Assembly: GCA_032358165.1 (NCBI GenBank)
Contig: JAALGY010000010.1
Span: 1-64,000, forward strand
Origin: Diplosphaera chodatii
Lineage: Eukaryota > Chlorophyta > Trebouxiophyceae > Prasiolales > Stichococcaceae
DNA length: 64,000 nt
Reading direction: 5' to 3'
Positions 12,601 through 25,734 of the stretch are shown one piece after another (the first letter of the stretch is position 1; every line of letters begins with the position of its first letter). The notes under the pieces were generated by a model. The model had not been told where the DNA came from, did no database searches, and was given only the letters and a program-made list of their open reading frames with translations. A program made the position numbers and the translations under genes.

Positions 12601-15600
12601 GCACCGCGACGCCGCCGTCGTCGGTGGCGGCCAGCAGCACGACGCCCCTGCCCACAGGCGCCGGCAGCGGCGCCCAGGCGATGTCACTGACGCGGCCCAC
12701 TCGAGCAGCTGCCGCCACTGTCACTGGTTCCTGCAGTACTGACACGATGCTGAAAGCACCGCCTCAGGCATTGACAGCAGCTGCGCAGACCGCAGGTGCT
12801 ATGATGCCTCTGTCAGTACTCCATCATGCCTGTTCTGCGGCCAGCGTGCTGACAGTGAATGTGTCACGGTAAGGCTCAAAAGGCACCTGCCGCAGGTCCA
12901 GGCGTGAGTCCAGCTCCCAGATGCCGAAGGCTCCGCCGGCAAATAGCACCGCCAGCCGTGCCTCTGTTGCGCCGCCCGGCACTGCAGTGACGCATGCTTT
13001 GCCGGTGCTGGCATGCCTCAACCAGACCAGTGCTGACATGACAGCAAGCAGAGGGGTCAAGACAAACAGGTGACCTCAACGGCAGCAAGTGGCGGGACAT
13101 GCAGCAAAAACCTCAGCCTCAATTCTGCATATTGGTTTGCGCACCTGGGTTGAAGGGCACAACTGGAGATGCAGGCGGTGCAAAGTGCATCCGCCGCACT
13201 GCGCCCTGCCCCGTAGCAATGGCAGTGGTGCGCCCGCTGCTTGTGTCCCACCGATACAGCTTGCCTGCAGCCGAGGTAAGCACGTTGTTTGGCAATAAGC
13301 AGGCAGGCACAAAGGGGACTCTTTGGGCTCGTGCAGAGTGACAAACTCCGATCACAGCCCAGCATCAGCGACAGTTCCTCAGGCTGACATCTGGAACCGA
13401 ACTTCACCTTCAGCGTCACCAAACACCACGAGGCTGCCCCAGGCCACCACGGCGGTGCTGACCACATCACCGCCGTCCATGACGCCCGCCGTCGGCCGCC
13501 TCGGCTCTGTGTCCGTCACCTGCGGCAGGTCAGCTCGAGTGCTGCAGCTTGCCACTGACGACAGCCACGCATGAAGGCATGCTCTCTGCCCTGCTTGCTG
13601 CACATTGCAGGTGCCATATGAGGAATAGTAGCAGTGAAGCACTGGGTAGCGCAGTCGAACATGCCCGTCTGCCAGCACAGGCGAGAACGCTGGATACTGC
13701 ATGCCCACCTTGCGGCCCTGCACCGCCAGCACGCCGATCCTGCCGGTGCCGTCCCCCAGCGCAAAGGCCAGCCGCTCCAGATGCAGGTCCTCCGCTGCGG
13801 CAGGCTATGCGGCGCCGCCAGCTGCCTCGGCAGCCTCTGCAGTAGGCGTCTCCATATCCTCCAGGTACCTGAGGGACATGCCAGCTGGACCTCGGTTACC
13901 GACTGTTAGTAGTCATGTAAACAGACTGTAAGACAAAGTCGAGCGATCCATCATACACTGCAGTCCACAATGTTGCTGCTAGCCTCCAACATGTTTCCAG
14001 GAACCCAGGACAGCTGCACTTCAACTCTTCGCGGCGTTCAACTGACTGTCACATGCAGCAGCATCGCCATGGTTGACGTGACAGCGGCGCACCCTGCCAT
14101 GAACCGCTCGCGGGCGAGGGGGGAGCGGGCGAACAGCGCCCAGCGGTCAGGCGGCAGGCCGTTGGGCGCCAGCTGGGGCGCGTCCCCCGGCAGCGCCCAC
14201 TCGACCGCAGAGAAGGGCAGGTCCAGCACCCGCAGCCGTCGTGGCGCCAGCCCGCCGCCCACCTACAGTCGTCAACCACATGCATTGCTCAGGATGTTAC
14301 CCGCCACACTCAGGGTGCTGTGCAGTTTCCTCAGCAAACGTTTTGAAACGAACCAGCAGCTGGATCATCTGGTATCTAGAACAGCAGCATCAGCTTCTGT
14401 GACCCTCAACTTTGAGGGCCTGACCATGCAGAGCTGCTGTCCTACATGTGCGCGGTTTGTACAGCTGAAGCTGCTGTTGTGCAGCTGTGCAGCATGGCTG
14501 ACACCTGTCGCCAAGCCAGGGAGAAAGCTCACCGTCCAGACCTCGAAGGGCGCCGCGCGCAGCAGCACCAGCACGTAGCGCCCGCTGGGCGACGCCCGCA
14601 CCCCCAGCATCGGCGCCGTCTCCACGCCCACCTGACCAGGTTGCTAATCAGTAGGACATCAGATGCTGAAACTCGCGTGGCGGCAACGCAGCAAAGGCTT
14701 CGAGTGGTGCAGCAGTCACAGTGGCAGCACGTGCAGACGCTGCTGAGGGGTCAATGGCAAGGCACAACAACCCTGGCAGCGCACCTCGCGGAAGGGCGTA
14801 GAACAGCGCGCCCGCACGTCCGTCAGCAGCAGGCTGTTGCGGAAGCCGCCAGCCGTCTTCTCGCTGCTGAAGGTCACCACGCGCGGCGTGGCGCCCAGCC
14901 ACCTCACGCCCCGCACCACCTCCTTGTGCACCGCTGCGCAGCCGCATTTGCAAAACGTGGGGGCCTGGCCCAGCCTTGTCCTTGTAAAACCAGTCATGCA
15001 CAGTAATCATCAGAGCGCAGTGAGATCCAGAGGGTTTGTGAGCCTGGCAACTCGCGCTTGCGCCATGCGCAGCTGACATGCAGCCCCGCTTGTAGCATCA
15101 GCATGCCTTCAACTGCTGGGCTTCGCACCCTCACATAGGGAGAGCGTGACGGCGGCGGACAGCGGCGACAGCGCCCCCCGCCGCAGCGTGGCGACCTCCA
15201 GGGTCCCAGCCGCAGACACCACCGCCAGCACCGCTGCCGCGTCGCCGCCGGGGCTGCTGCCGGACCCGCGGTCGCCGCCTACGCCCACCGGCACAGGGCA
15301 GGCCGCGAAGGTCGTGGCCGCTGCTGGCAAGGTGCCCAGCATGCCTGCAGCAGGGAATCTGGAGCCCTCGGCAATGCGCCCAGATGTTTTGGTATGCAGC
15401 TACCATGGCGACAGCTTGCATTGGACTGGCGCTCACAGGCACAGTAAACATACACTGCCTCAGAACCAACCTCAGACCTGAGTGTGCATAACCGGGAAAA
15501 TGGCGGGCTTACCTTGCAAGGCAGGCTGCAGCTGCGATTGCGGGTCCGCTGTTGGAGAGCTTTCCAGCTCCAGCAGAGGTGCGCTCCAGCGCAGCAGCTG

Positions 15601-18600
15601 CCCACCATCCGTCACCAGCATCACCAGCAGCTCTGGCCTGCACAGCCAGCACAAGATGGCATTGCAGACCGACAACCAGACGCACAGATGCCGGCCGCTT
15701 GCAGCGTATCTTTCCGCGCTTTCATGCAGCCTCAGCTGCAGACGAGAGTTCGAACAACTTCCTATGTCAGCACCAGGCTTGGGAGGCGTGTGTAGGCGAC
15801 ACCTGCAGAGGTCAACAGCGTTTGACAATGCTGGGTGCCGACTGCTGTCGATGAGCCGCTGCAGCTGCTGTTGCGCGGCGCTGCCTGAGCCTTCTTCATC
15901 AGCGCTGCTGCCAAAGCGCCGCCTCAGCAGCATGCCGCCGCCACCACCACCAGCCTTGCTGCTGTTCTCCTTGCCGCTGGTTGCTGCTGAGGAGGAGTGG
16001 CTGTCCGACTGACCCCGCCAGACGGCTGCGGCGGCTGAGATGACGCTGGCAGCCCCGGCAGCGTGCTGGCCCGGGAAGGGGGAGGAAGCAGCTTGTGCCA
16101 GCTGAGCGCGCTGTAGGTCAGGCCGGTTCCCTTGCGCCGCCACACCGACAGGCTGCTGTCCTGGGATGCAGGATGAGATTATTAGATTGATTACACTGTC
16201 ACCTGCGCGCTGACGTCTCTGGCGTACACTGTGCGGTCCAGCAAGTGACAGCAACCAAGGATTCAGCAGCATTCCAGACCCTGACTTATTATAGAGCGTG
16301 CCGAACAACAGTTTGCAACACTCAAAGTGGGTAGTGACGCCATGCAGTCCATTACGGGTGCAATGTCACTATGATGCAATTGAGGTCGCACATGCTACAG
16401 GCATCAGCTGCAGGCCATACATCAGCAGCGCCTTGGTCGATATTTAACATTAGGTACAGCAGGATGCATCAAGAGGCATTGCGGGTCACCTGGTGCAGGC
16501 AGTACATGGTGTCCAGACCAGCAGACAGCAGCGCGCCGCCGGCAGAGGCGTGGCCAAAGGCCCCCAACACCGCCCGGAACGCCGGCCGCCCATTTGGCAG
16601 CTTGGTGCTGGCCGCCGGCGCCTGCAGCTCCAGGTCAAACACCGCCACCTGTGCAGGCAATGAGAATGTAATGCGTTGATGAAGAGCTTGCTCGCTTGCT
16701 CATCCTCGTGACGCTCCTGGCAGCCTGTGCTGGTGTCCTGTGCCAACCCGGCCAGGTTGCGACCGCAGCATATGTGAAGAGGTCAGAGCTGAAGCATGGA
16801 TACAGAAACCGTGCCCATGATCTGATGCAGGTACAGAGGGCAGCAGCCAAGCAGCCCACCTCGCGCGGCAGCAGCACGAACAGCAGATCCGGCGTGCGGG
16901 AGAAGGTGCAGGATACTTCCTGCTGCGGCGCGGCGCCGGGCTTGTTGCCGCCGCCGCCGCCCATGTCCACCCTGAACTGCTGCTGCTGCACCCTGCAGCA
17001 CGACAGCAGCCATCATGCAGCCGAGCACTGTCTCGTTGCCAGGGGCAGCAGCCTCACATGACCAAACAGGATGATGGCAAACCCGGCGGCTATATCATAG
17101 AGAGTATGCTTCAGAGTTTCCCAGACAGGAGCACCTGTTACGGGCGGGGTTAGTGAGCTTCAGCACCGTGAGCGCTCCCTTGCCGCCGCACAGGCACAGA
17201 TGCCGCCGGTCGGTGGGGTCCACCGCCAGGGACCGCAGCCCATCCGCAGCGCTCACCTCCTTCTTCCACACGACGCCGCCCCCTGCAGCCCAGCAGCGCT
17301 GCGCTTCAGCCTGAACAAAAAATTTCCCTGAGATTTGGTGGCGCCAAGACCTCTGCAGGTCTGCAGGCTGAGAGGCTTTCACCAACGCTGGTCTTTACCA
17401 TTCAAAAATTCAATCAATTTTCATGAGTTAGCTCGAGGTGCGGTCGGCTTGCATCAGGCCAGCAGCGCCACTGACTGCTGCGCGAGCTGGTCAGCATCAT
17501 GTCGGGGCGCGTCACCTGCGGTGTCCCAGACCAGGAAGGTGCCGTGCGCGACCGCGATGCCCAGCAGCGCAGGGTCTGCGGTGACCCACACCAGCGCGGC
17601 CACCGCACCGCTCCTGTGCCCCAGCGTGATGCCGTCCGGCCGCCGCCCCAGCGCAGCCTGAGCCACAGGCAGACCCCTCGACAAAGCTCAGTACACAGCC
17701 CAATTGCAGCCTCAGGCATGCTTCAACACCGTATCTGTGTGGCGGCTGCCAGAATGTGCTCAGGAGATGGCCAGCCTGAGGGCTACCATCTGAAGCACCC
17801 TCTGCTGCTGCTGCTAAGCCTGTGCCGCCTCCGCCTCCGCTGCTGCCGCTGCTACCACCGCCGCAGCTCGGCATGGGAGCCTGCTTGCTAGGCGTATGGC
17901 TTGTCGGGATCTTTGCTCACCGTGAGAGCGTCATCCAGCGCTACCACCACCGCGCCGGTAAACACATCCCAGACGACCACCCGGCCATTCTGTGTCGCCA
18001 GACGCCACCCTGGACGATCATGGAGACAGATACTCAGGGACATGTGGTACATGCTCTCTGCCTGCCTTGCATACTGCCCATTATACGGAGCGATCAGCAG
18101 ATGGTCGTCCGCAGCAGGTGACGACCTGCTGATCAGGGTTCACACACAATCGCGTCACCTGAGGCCTGCTGCCGAGCCGCGCAGGTCCCTGGAGTGGTGG
18201 TGCGGGGACCTGCACCAAGGGGCCGGCGCGTGTCAGTCGAGGGCTGTGACTCTGCATGGCGCGACCAAGTGCAAACTCAGAACGCGCTCCACAGATCCAA
18301 TGGCAAGGTCCGGGTGCACCAGGCGACCGCGGTAACGGCGGCGCCCCGATGCCCGCCCGCCAGCACGGTCGCCAGCTTCATGCGACGCACGTCCGCCACC
18401 GCCACCGCCGACCCCACGCCGTACGCCACCGCCTCGCCGGCGCCCAGCACGTCCGCGGCATCGATGTTCGCCTGTTGTGAATGGCGCGTGAGCCCTTGAT
18501 ATACTTGCATCACCAGGCACAACACAGGGGCCACTGCCCCGTTTGCGTACGTAGCTTGCGGCTACGATGAGGACGAGTGCCTCAAGCTGGCTGCTTGACC

Positions 18601-18881
18601 TGCGCTGGCTTCGTGCTACAGCAGCTTGCTGGTGCAAGACATGCTTGTCGCATCTAGCGCTGGCCGAGGGGTGTGATCAAGCTGGTGACAGCATGAGACC
18701 GGGTTTCAGCTGATCTTGCAGACATGTGGAAAGCTTGAATATTGGCACATACTTTCAATACTTTTTTGTGCACAAGCCTTCAGCTGAAGTTGCTGTTGCC
18801 GAGGCATGTTGGTGGCCTCGGATGCACCTTTGAGGCTGGAGCAGGCAGGTAGCCCACAACGTCCACGGCTGCCAGCGCCAT
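9657..18881 (-). CDS. WD repeat-containing protein 11 (WDR11)
   Basis: WDR11 is a twin beta-propeller protein that works with FAM91A1 in tethering endosome-derived vesicles at the trans-Golgi. The start is the ATG at 18881: exon 1 (18828-18881) reads MALAAVDVVGYLPAPASK. Exon 2 (18320-18471) contains GEAVAYGVGSAVAVADVR, matching the first blade of WDR11, and exon 3 (18159-18209) continues with AWSPHHHSRDL. About 30 exons follow in family order. They include NGRVVVWDV near 17.95 kb, LCLCGGKGALTVLKL near 17.2 kb, LLFVLLPRE near 16.87 kb, and blades of the second propeller at 14.9-12.5 kb (AVRRMHFAPP, LAVLFAGGAFGIWELD, GVVLLAATDDGGVAVLD). The helical C-terminal part follows: MMEYVSLGDYHSAVGFLLAS with SARYYRDALCTLAL near 10.6 kb, and a last exon ending LRLYAVELLQAV and a stop at 9657. 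Length, about 1,250 residues, suits the family. Intron 3 may use a GC donor. Lineage-specific Ala/Ser/Gly linkers are present. Family assignment is firm; some inner exon edges are not. Confidence 0.88.
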
Positions 18882-19298
18882 GACAGCCTGCTGGATGCAA
18901 AAAGAGCCCCGCTACGCTGCAGACAGGCGCGGCGCCGGGCACTGCCGCAAGGCAAGCGCCGCCATCGCGCAGGTGGATCAGTCGGAGGGCCGCTACGCTG
19001 ATAGCACGCAGATCCGCAGACGTTATGTTTCCTCTAGATCACGATCTGATCCAGTGGGTGCCTGCTGGTCTGCTTGCACTGTCTGATGAGAATATGTGTC
19101 GTTTCGGAAGTCAGATCAGCCCACATCTTATGCAAATCCTGCGGCACTTGAGGTGCTGCCGCTGCTTCAGCAGCATCAATTAGATACATGTGCAAGTATG
19201 TGGCTACGTGAAACACTGTTGCAACAGCACGGGTTACTGGGCACGTCAACTGACCAGGGGTGCTACACAGTGCCGGTGGCAAGGCAGGTCAGACGTCC

Positions 19299-19948
19299 AT
19301 GTCCAGTTTCGCCCTGTCAGCGTCGGCCGGCGTTGTAGCGTTCATCCTTTTGTATATGAACGTTGGCACAGGTGTATCTATGTTGCATAGAACCCTTTGC
19401 AAGAATAGCTGTGCTGCACAGCTGCAAAACGGCAGACTGCACCCCGCATTGGACTCTCCGAGCCAGCATCTGACACATACAGAAGCGTGTCAACTGCAAC
19501 GCAGTCGCGGAGCTACTGACATACATAGTGGACTGAGGCCTGAGATGATCAAGTGAGAGATGCGTCGTGTGTTGACCATGCAATACGCTTCACATGCGCG
19601 CTGCCGCACCCACTGTTTGCAGCTGTGGCAAGTGCTGCCTTGTACGACGTGTCTGCAACACAACTGTGGCACAATAACACTACTGTGGCGTACGCTGTAC
19701 GCAGGTCACATTCAGGGGCGATGGCCACCGTGGCGTTTCTGCCGCTGCACTCAGCCGCAGCCGACATGCGCACAGCACAGCACAAATGCCGCAGGAAGTT
19801 GCAGGCAGTTCTTGCCGTTTGCTTCGGTGTCATTCTTGCCGGCCTGATTTGGACGCTTAAAAGCAGCTACACTTCACGGGCTGCCAGGCTTTCGACAAGA
19901 CCTGCGGCAGCAGATCTTGCCGGCAGCCTGCAAACACTTGCTTGGTGA
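19299..19948 (+). CDS. Candidate small protein with two membrane segments
   Basis: The ATG at 19299 opens MSSFALSASAGVVAFILLYM, a hydrophobic helix, and a GTGTAT donor follows at 19372. A TTTGCAG acceptor before 19621 restores the frame (one base carried) into ALYDVSATQLWHNNTTVAYA. A second hydrophobic stretch follows (LQAVLAVCFGVILAGLIWTL), then a basic tail and a stop at 19948. An optional intron between about 19704 and 19794 would shorten the loop without changing frame. The gene would be divergent from WDR11, with about 420 bases between the starts. I recognise no family, and expression is unproven. Confidence 0.35.
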
Positions 19949-21035
19949 TGCAGACCTCCAGCCATTGTATGCAGCCATGACGCAGACCAGCGGCGTCGAT
20001 GACGTTGCTGGTGGCCGTCCGGCAGCGCATGCCGCTGCAGCCACAGCTCGCAATAAGCTTGCTGCGGCGCAGGTTTTGGGGCCGCAGGCTGGCGGCAGCC
20101 ATATTAGTGCCGGAACAGGTGGCTCTGTCGTCAGGCAACCCAGTAGCTACAGCACAAAGCGCTCAAGCTGAGCCAGCAAGGTTGCTGAGAAATGCATGCG
20201 TTGCAGGCGTATCAGCGGTCTTGCAGCGTAGTCATGTCATTACGTGCAAATCGACGGAAGCATTATGCTGCAATTATCAAATCATCGCACGTTGGTCATG
20301 TAGAGTAGGAGGTGCTGCGACAGCATGCATCGAGGAAGCTTGAAATGCGTTTACAGCATTTTATAGTCATGTAGTATGTGAAGGAAGCAAAGACTGCACA
20401 GCATGCCTTCGATGAGCCTAGGTTCTAAACCTCCCAGAGTGCATTCCCGAGCCAATGACATTGACAGCTGCTAGCACCAATCATCTTTGATCGCAATCAA
20501 TCCTCCGCAACCACGCCTGCACTCGGCCACAATGTTTGCTGCTGATCTGATGGTCCTTTGCAAGAAGCTGCCGCAGGCATCTGCAATGCCAGAAAACCAA
20601 CCCAAGCTACTGCTGCACCGGCGTTGGGCATGAGCAGCCCTACATGCCGCCACCACCACGTCCTTCACCGCTGACGGACACAAATCCCCAGATGCTGTCA
20701 TCGTCCACGAGCTGTGAACCCTGCTGACACTCGGTTGCTCTCAGCTGATCACCAATCAACCATCGCCAGTACACCTCATATCTGCGATTACAGCCAAGTT
20801 TGCTCCATGCAGCTGCTGCATCTGCCGGTACACCCGTGTTGTTCGTACAAAGCCCGCCCCCCCAGCCTAGACTGCACCAGCCCAGCTGACCCCGACTCGA
20901 AACCAAACTGAAATCATGAATGCTCTGCAGGTTATCTTCAACGCCCGCCACCTGGAGGCGTCCCCTGATTTTGCTCTGACCGACTGCATACTTCCTGTGC
21001 TCGCTTTGCCACCCGCTGTGTGGCATGCACACTAA
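19949..21035. other. Convergent intergenic region
   Basis: This lies between the candidate membrane protein (+) and the stop of the GARP factor (-). I see no conserved gene in it. It should hold both 3' untranslated regions. Confidence 0.5.
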
Positions 21036-24000
21036 TCATTCAACGCCGCTGCCGCCTGGCCCTGGTGCCAGCTGGGCGACACCTCCTGGCGACGCAGCTG
21101 TAGCCGCTGATGCTGCAGCACCGCCGCCGGCTGGCTCAGCGCCAGCAACCGGTTGCTCCTGCGGCTGCCGCCGCTGCTGCTGCTGCCGCTGCTGCTGCTG
21201 TGGCGTCGGGATGGCAGCCGCGGCAGCAGGTGCCTGGGGAAGGGTCGGTGGCAGGGCGGCAGGCCGCTCGGATGGCGGCGCAGCAGTGGCGGGCAGGGAC
21301 AGCGCTCGTGCTGCAAGGCCGCCGGCGGCCGCTGCCGCTGCATGGGCGGCGGCCGGCGGCACAAGCGTCGGCTGTGGCGGCGCATGAGACCGGCCGCCGA
21401 CCCCTGCCATGGATACTGCCGCCACTGCAGCCAGCGCACCAAGTGCATGGTCAAGGTGTGCGGCTTGACCTCTACAGACCGTCTGCATACACCATGCAGT
21501 TGGCAGTGCATGGCATGTAGCTGGTCAGCTGTGTGCCTGGCCCAGCTGTCAACACTGCCTTTGCCTTGGGGCTCCCTGTAGCGGGCGGTTCCCGCAGCTC
21601 CTGCATCACTGAGCCACTCACATGCTGCAAAGTTGGGCGGCAGCGGCGGGTATGCCCAGCCAGACGTCATGGACTGGTCCGCTGCCGCTCCGCCCTGCAG
21701 CGGCGGCAGCTCAGCCTGCGCCAGGCCGGGCATGCCGGCGTACGCCATTGCCGGCGGTAGGCCGCCGCCCCACTGCTGCATGATGTTTGGTACCGCCCCA
21801 AACTGCGCAGGACAGTCACCCCTGATGCGACATGCTGAAGCAGCGCATATCGGTTGTTATGTGATGACCATGACACATATGCTGCTGCAGGCAACAGGTT
21901 GTTTTGAAGGAGTGTCAAGGGGTGAGCAAACCCACCTGGGGTGCAGGTGCAAAGGGGCCGCCGGTGTCCAGCGGCGCAATCGGCGGCGCTGCGGTCAGCT
22001 CTGCAGCCGGCTGCCCGCTGAGCGGGCTGCTGCCTCCACCTACGCTTACAAGGAGGTATGGACATCAGCATCTGCAGCCACAAGGGGAGCAGCAGCAGCA
22101 GCAGTGTTGCCATGGTTCCTCCGCAGCTTCTTGTGCACGCACCCTGCGGCTGCGCGATGCTGTGCAGCATTGCGGCCCAGGGCGAGGCGTCTGCTGCAAC
22201 GCCGCCGGCTGCCTGCTGCTCCTGCTGCGCCCGCTGCGCATCCATGGCTACCTGAATCAGTTTGCAAGCATGTTGCAAGCTGATCAGGCTACTTTGGATG
22301 CTGCTGGCCTCACTCGCTGAACTGGCAGCGTCCTGCCAGAACCCCCGGAACCCACCTGCTGCACTACCGGCAGGGCAGCTGGCAGCACACCCTGATTCAG
22401 CAGGGTCCTGACTTGGAAAGACCTTCCCAGACCTGCTGCAGCACTGGCAGGGCGGTGGACGGCAGCGGGGCGCTGGGCGGCAGGCCCGCCAGCCGCTTCA
22501 GGTACGCCCGGTACTTCTGCAGGTGCGAGGCGACGTTCTCGCGGGTCAGCCCCTCTACGTTCATGAGTGCCAGGATGGTCTTGGGTACCGCGCGGTCTGG
22601 GCCCTGCACAGGCGCAGCAGGCTACTGTCACATGTTGTTCTTGCTGGCAGACCCTACGAATGCAATTTGGCAATGGGCCAGTGCGCTCTCTTCATCTGAC
22701 GCAGCACTGGCGTGTCCTGCGGTCAGGTCGGGCACAGGCGCAGCACGCTTGGGGCTGCTGCACAAGACGCCTGCTGCAGCTGGTTTGTGGTGTCCCATCC
22801 ACAAGCAGTGAGCAGCAAGCGTCACCAGGTGGTTGACGGCGTTCATGAAGCGCGCGTGCAGCTCGGGGGTCCACATCATGCGGCGGCGGGCGGCGCCCCG
22901 GCGGCCCCCCGCCGACGCTTCCTCCGCGCTGCTGGCGTCCCCCTCCTCGGGCTCCGTCGGCACCGCGGGCTCCGACTCCGCCCGCCGCCGCCGCTTGCCT
23001 GCAATGCATCAACCATCAGTGTTGAGACATGGTACACGTGCTGGACTGCTGGTCATGCTGAGGTGGTTAGCTTGCTGTAGTGACTGAGCGTTGGAGTGCA
23101 AAAGGTGCCGGGGCAGCGCTGCAGATGGTGAACTGGTGCCGGTGAGTGTCGAGGCTTCAACCCTTCATGGCTGCCGACACAGGGTTCTGACGACCTTGAG
23201 CGCAGCGCAGCTGTCACCGCACATCCACCCACCTGACGAAGCGCGCGCGGTGGCGGGGTCGTGGGAGCAGACCCCCTCAGTCAGCACCGCGGCCGCCACC
23301 AGGCCGCCGCCAGCCGGGGCAGTGGCGGCCCCCGTGGGATGCGCCGCTGCTGCCACCGCTGCCGCTCGCTGATGCTGGCCGCTCGCCTGCATCAGCAGCA
23401 CTTGTGCTTATGTACATGTCCCTGCAGATATACATGTCCCTGCAGACTCAGGACACCGGTGCGGCCCATGTGGCCCATGTGGTAGATGAAAAACGTGCAA
23501 CGCACGACGCCATTGCTCACCGTGCGCAGGCGCTGCTGCCGCTGCTCGGCTGGCTGCTGCTGCTGCTGCTGCTGCGCCTGTGGCTGCGCCTGCGCCTGCA
23601 GCTGCGCGGGTGGCGAGCCCTGGATCGCCCGCAGCATGGCCGCTGCCCGGGCGGCCGCCTCATCACCGCCGGCTGCGGCACCGGGCGCCCGCTGCCGGGG
23701 CTGCTGCTGCGCCCGTGCGGCAGGCAGGTATGGCCGCTGCGGGGGGGCCGGCGGCTGCGCCGCCGCCGCCGCAGTGCTGAGCGGCCAGGCGTGCTGCGGC
23801 AGCTGCTGAGCTGGCGGCGTGGCTGCTGCACTTGGGGACAGCTGATGGCTTTGCGGTCCCCCTTGCGCACTGCAGAATCAACAACTACAGAGCTGTCTGT
23901 CATGTCACCCTCCCCAACCGCATGTGGACAGCCTTTGCTACACACGCCGGTGCTTGCGGTCTCCTGCACAATAGTGAAATCGCATCGCAAGCGCTAACAT

Positions 24001-24423
24001 AGCCCCACCTGGATGCGATGGCAGCAGCGCCAAGTGGCTGCGCTGCCCGAGGCACTTTCGCCCCTGCGCAGTGCAAGGGTTGCAGTCAGCAATGAGCTCA
24101 ACATCTTGAATACTCACCATGCAGGCAGTCTTCGGTTCAGCGCCCATTTGCAAGTGTTCATGGCGCAAGCAGGGAACAAGCTGGTGTTCACTCCACAGAT
24201 CACATCCGACGGTCCATGCACCGTCCAACAGCTCACCTGGCACCGGCTGCTCGACCGCCGCCTCCCCGCTGCCCTGACGCTGCTGGTGCTGCTGTTGAGC
24301 GTCCGGCGCCGGTCCCGAGCCCAACGAGACGCCCTCCACCGACCGCCGGGCCCGCTCCTCCGGACCCGTCAAGCCGCTGCCGCCGCCGTCCTGCCGCCGT
24401 TCGTCGCCAGCGCGCATCTGCAT
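21036..24423 (-). CDS. LUX/PCL1-like GARP transcription factor
   Basis: Predicted nuclear DNA-binding regulator. The GARP (B-type MYB) domain is split by one intron. Exon 22826-22998 ends in [25 protein letters not shown] sequence (key residues W-T-P-E-L-H). Exon 22433-22603 opens [20 protein letters not shown], then [17 protein letters not shown]. The VPKTI, MNVEGLT and SHLQKYR blocks are hallmarks of the LUX ARRHYTHMO/PCL1 branch; Chlamydomonas ROC15 and ROC75 are algal clock GARP proteins. An acidic/basic linker precedes the domain. N-terminal exons are Gln/Pro/Ala-rich (24237-24423; about 23521-23870, encoded partly by a CTG run near 23553-23575; 23233-23386). C-terminal exons from 22.25 to 21.04 kb are also Gln/Ala/Pro-rich, ending PGPGGSGVE and a stop at 21036. 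The start is the ATG at 24423, and one N-terminal join is uncertain. In plants LUX binds GATWCG within the evening complex; such a site lies upstream at 25402. Clock function is inferred from the family. Confidence 0.85.
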
Positions 24424-25734
24424 GAGCACGACCTACACGCTCAGGGCCAGCAGTGAGCTGCAGGGGCGCCAAACGCGCGCCCGAGGGCTTGCCACCAGCA
24501 CGTGACCTTCCCATCCCTCGGCAGTTGAGCCAAGCAGTGCGCTGCTGGTTCAGGACTGCCAAGGGTGCTGGCAGCGGCAAGGACACGTTATTTACAGCAT
24601 CAGAAAGCAGGAGCAAAACAGCGTTTGCGTGACTTCAGGCAGACTCGCTCAGCGGAAGCAAGACGATTCTGCCGTGAAGCGATGCCCGATGCGTATAGGA
24701 AGCTGTGCCAGACTGCAGTCAACAGGGGCCCAGGAAACAGACGACTGCAGGGCCGCTGACGCACCTGCTGCGGGGGCAGCTGCGCGGGGCGGAGCTCGGA
24801 GGAGCGCCCTGGCAGCACCTGTTGCGGGCAGCCTGAGGTGCAGCGGCCGGGGGCACTACCCTGCCGTTGGGGCGCGAGATCCGCTGACAGCAGGCTTCCG
24901 TTTCAGCCCCGCACGGTCGCCTGCTTGCTTTTCTCTGCGGGTCCTGCCAGTGAAGCGACCAGCGGGACTGATCAGGATGCACTTGGAAAACTGCTAGCTG
25001 AGCGCTGGCCCGCTGCGGCAGAGTGCAGAGGGCGTACGCAGCACATAATTATTGGGTTGTGTTGCGCGGTGCTGCGGAGGGTGCAAGTTTGCGCATTCCA
25101 GTGATGGCAATCCAAACCGGATCCGACGACACCGGTGGCGACCCGCCCCATCAGCCGCCCAGTCAGCAGGATCACGATAACGCCTAGATTCTGCTATACG
25201 CCACATCCTCATGCGGCGCGAAGACCACCGCCGCTGCGTCTCGAGACAGTTGCGGTCGGGTATAGACCCATAGAAATGGAAGGCAGGCCCGCCGCCGCCT
25301 TCAACGGCCCGCTGCACCAGCGCAATCTCTGAAGCAATCTCAAGATTCTGGGTCACATGTAAAGTACACAATGGCAATACGCAATCCCCACAAATATCCA
25401 CCGAATCCTCCAGCAAGGCACCCTGTCTGCAATACACAGCCAGCCAATTGCACGCTGGAGCACTGTTTCGGCGCCCACATTTGCAGTGCATGTGCCATGC
25501 CGCGGCGCGACACCATGCCGCTTCATCTGTGCCAGTTTTATGCGGTCATCGGTGCCCCACACCGCTGAGGAGGCGCGATGGCGCAGCAGCCGCTGCCGCC
25601 AGCAGCCTGCAGGGCACGGCAGATCTGCGTTACAGAAAGGAAAGGAAGTGCACAGCCTTGCAGCTGCGGGCAGTGCGCAACGGGACATGGCCGGATGGCA
25701 GGTGCAGTCTGCATGGCGTTTTTCTGCATAGGAT
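24424..25734. other. Upstream region of the LUX-like gene
   Basis: About 1.3 kb lies between the LUX-like start and the stop of the next minus-strand gene, so it holds the LUX-like promoter and the neighbour's 3' untranslated region. I see no gene in it. The only motif pair worth naming is at 25392-25407. Confidence 0.5.
25392..25407 (+). promoter_or_regulatory. Evening-element core next to a LUX-type site
   Basis: AAATATC lies at 25392-25398, the core of the evening element recognised by LHY/CCA1/RVE MYBs. CGAATC, the reverse complement of the LUX site GATTCG, lies at 25402-25407. They sit about 970 bases upstream of the LUX-like ATG. The motifs are seen directly; use by the clock is inference, and a six-base site alone is common by chance. 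Confidence 0.35.
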
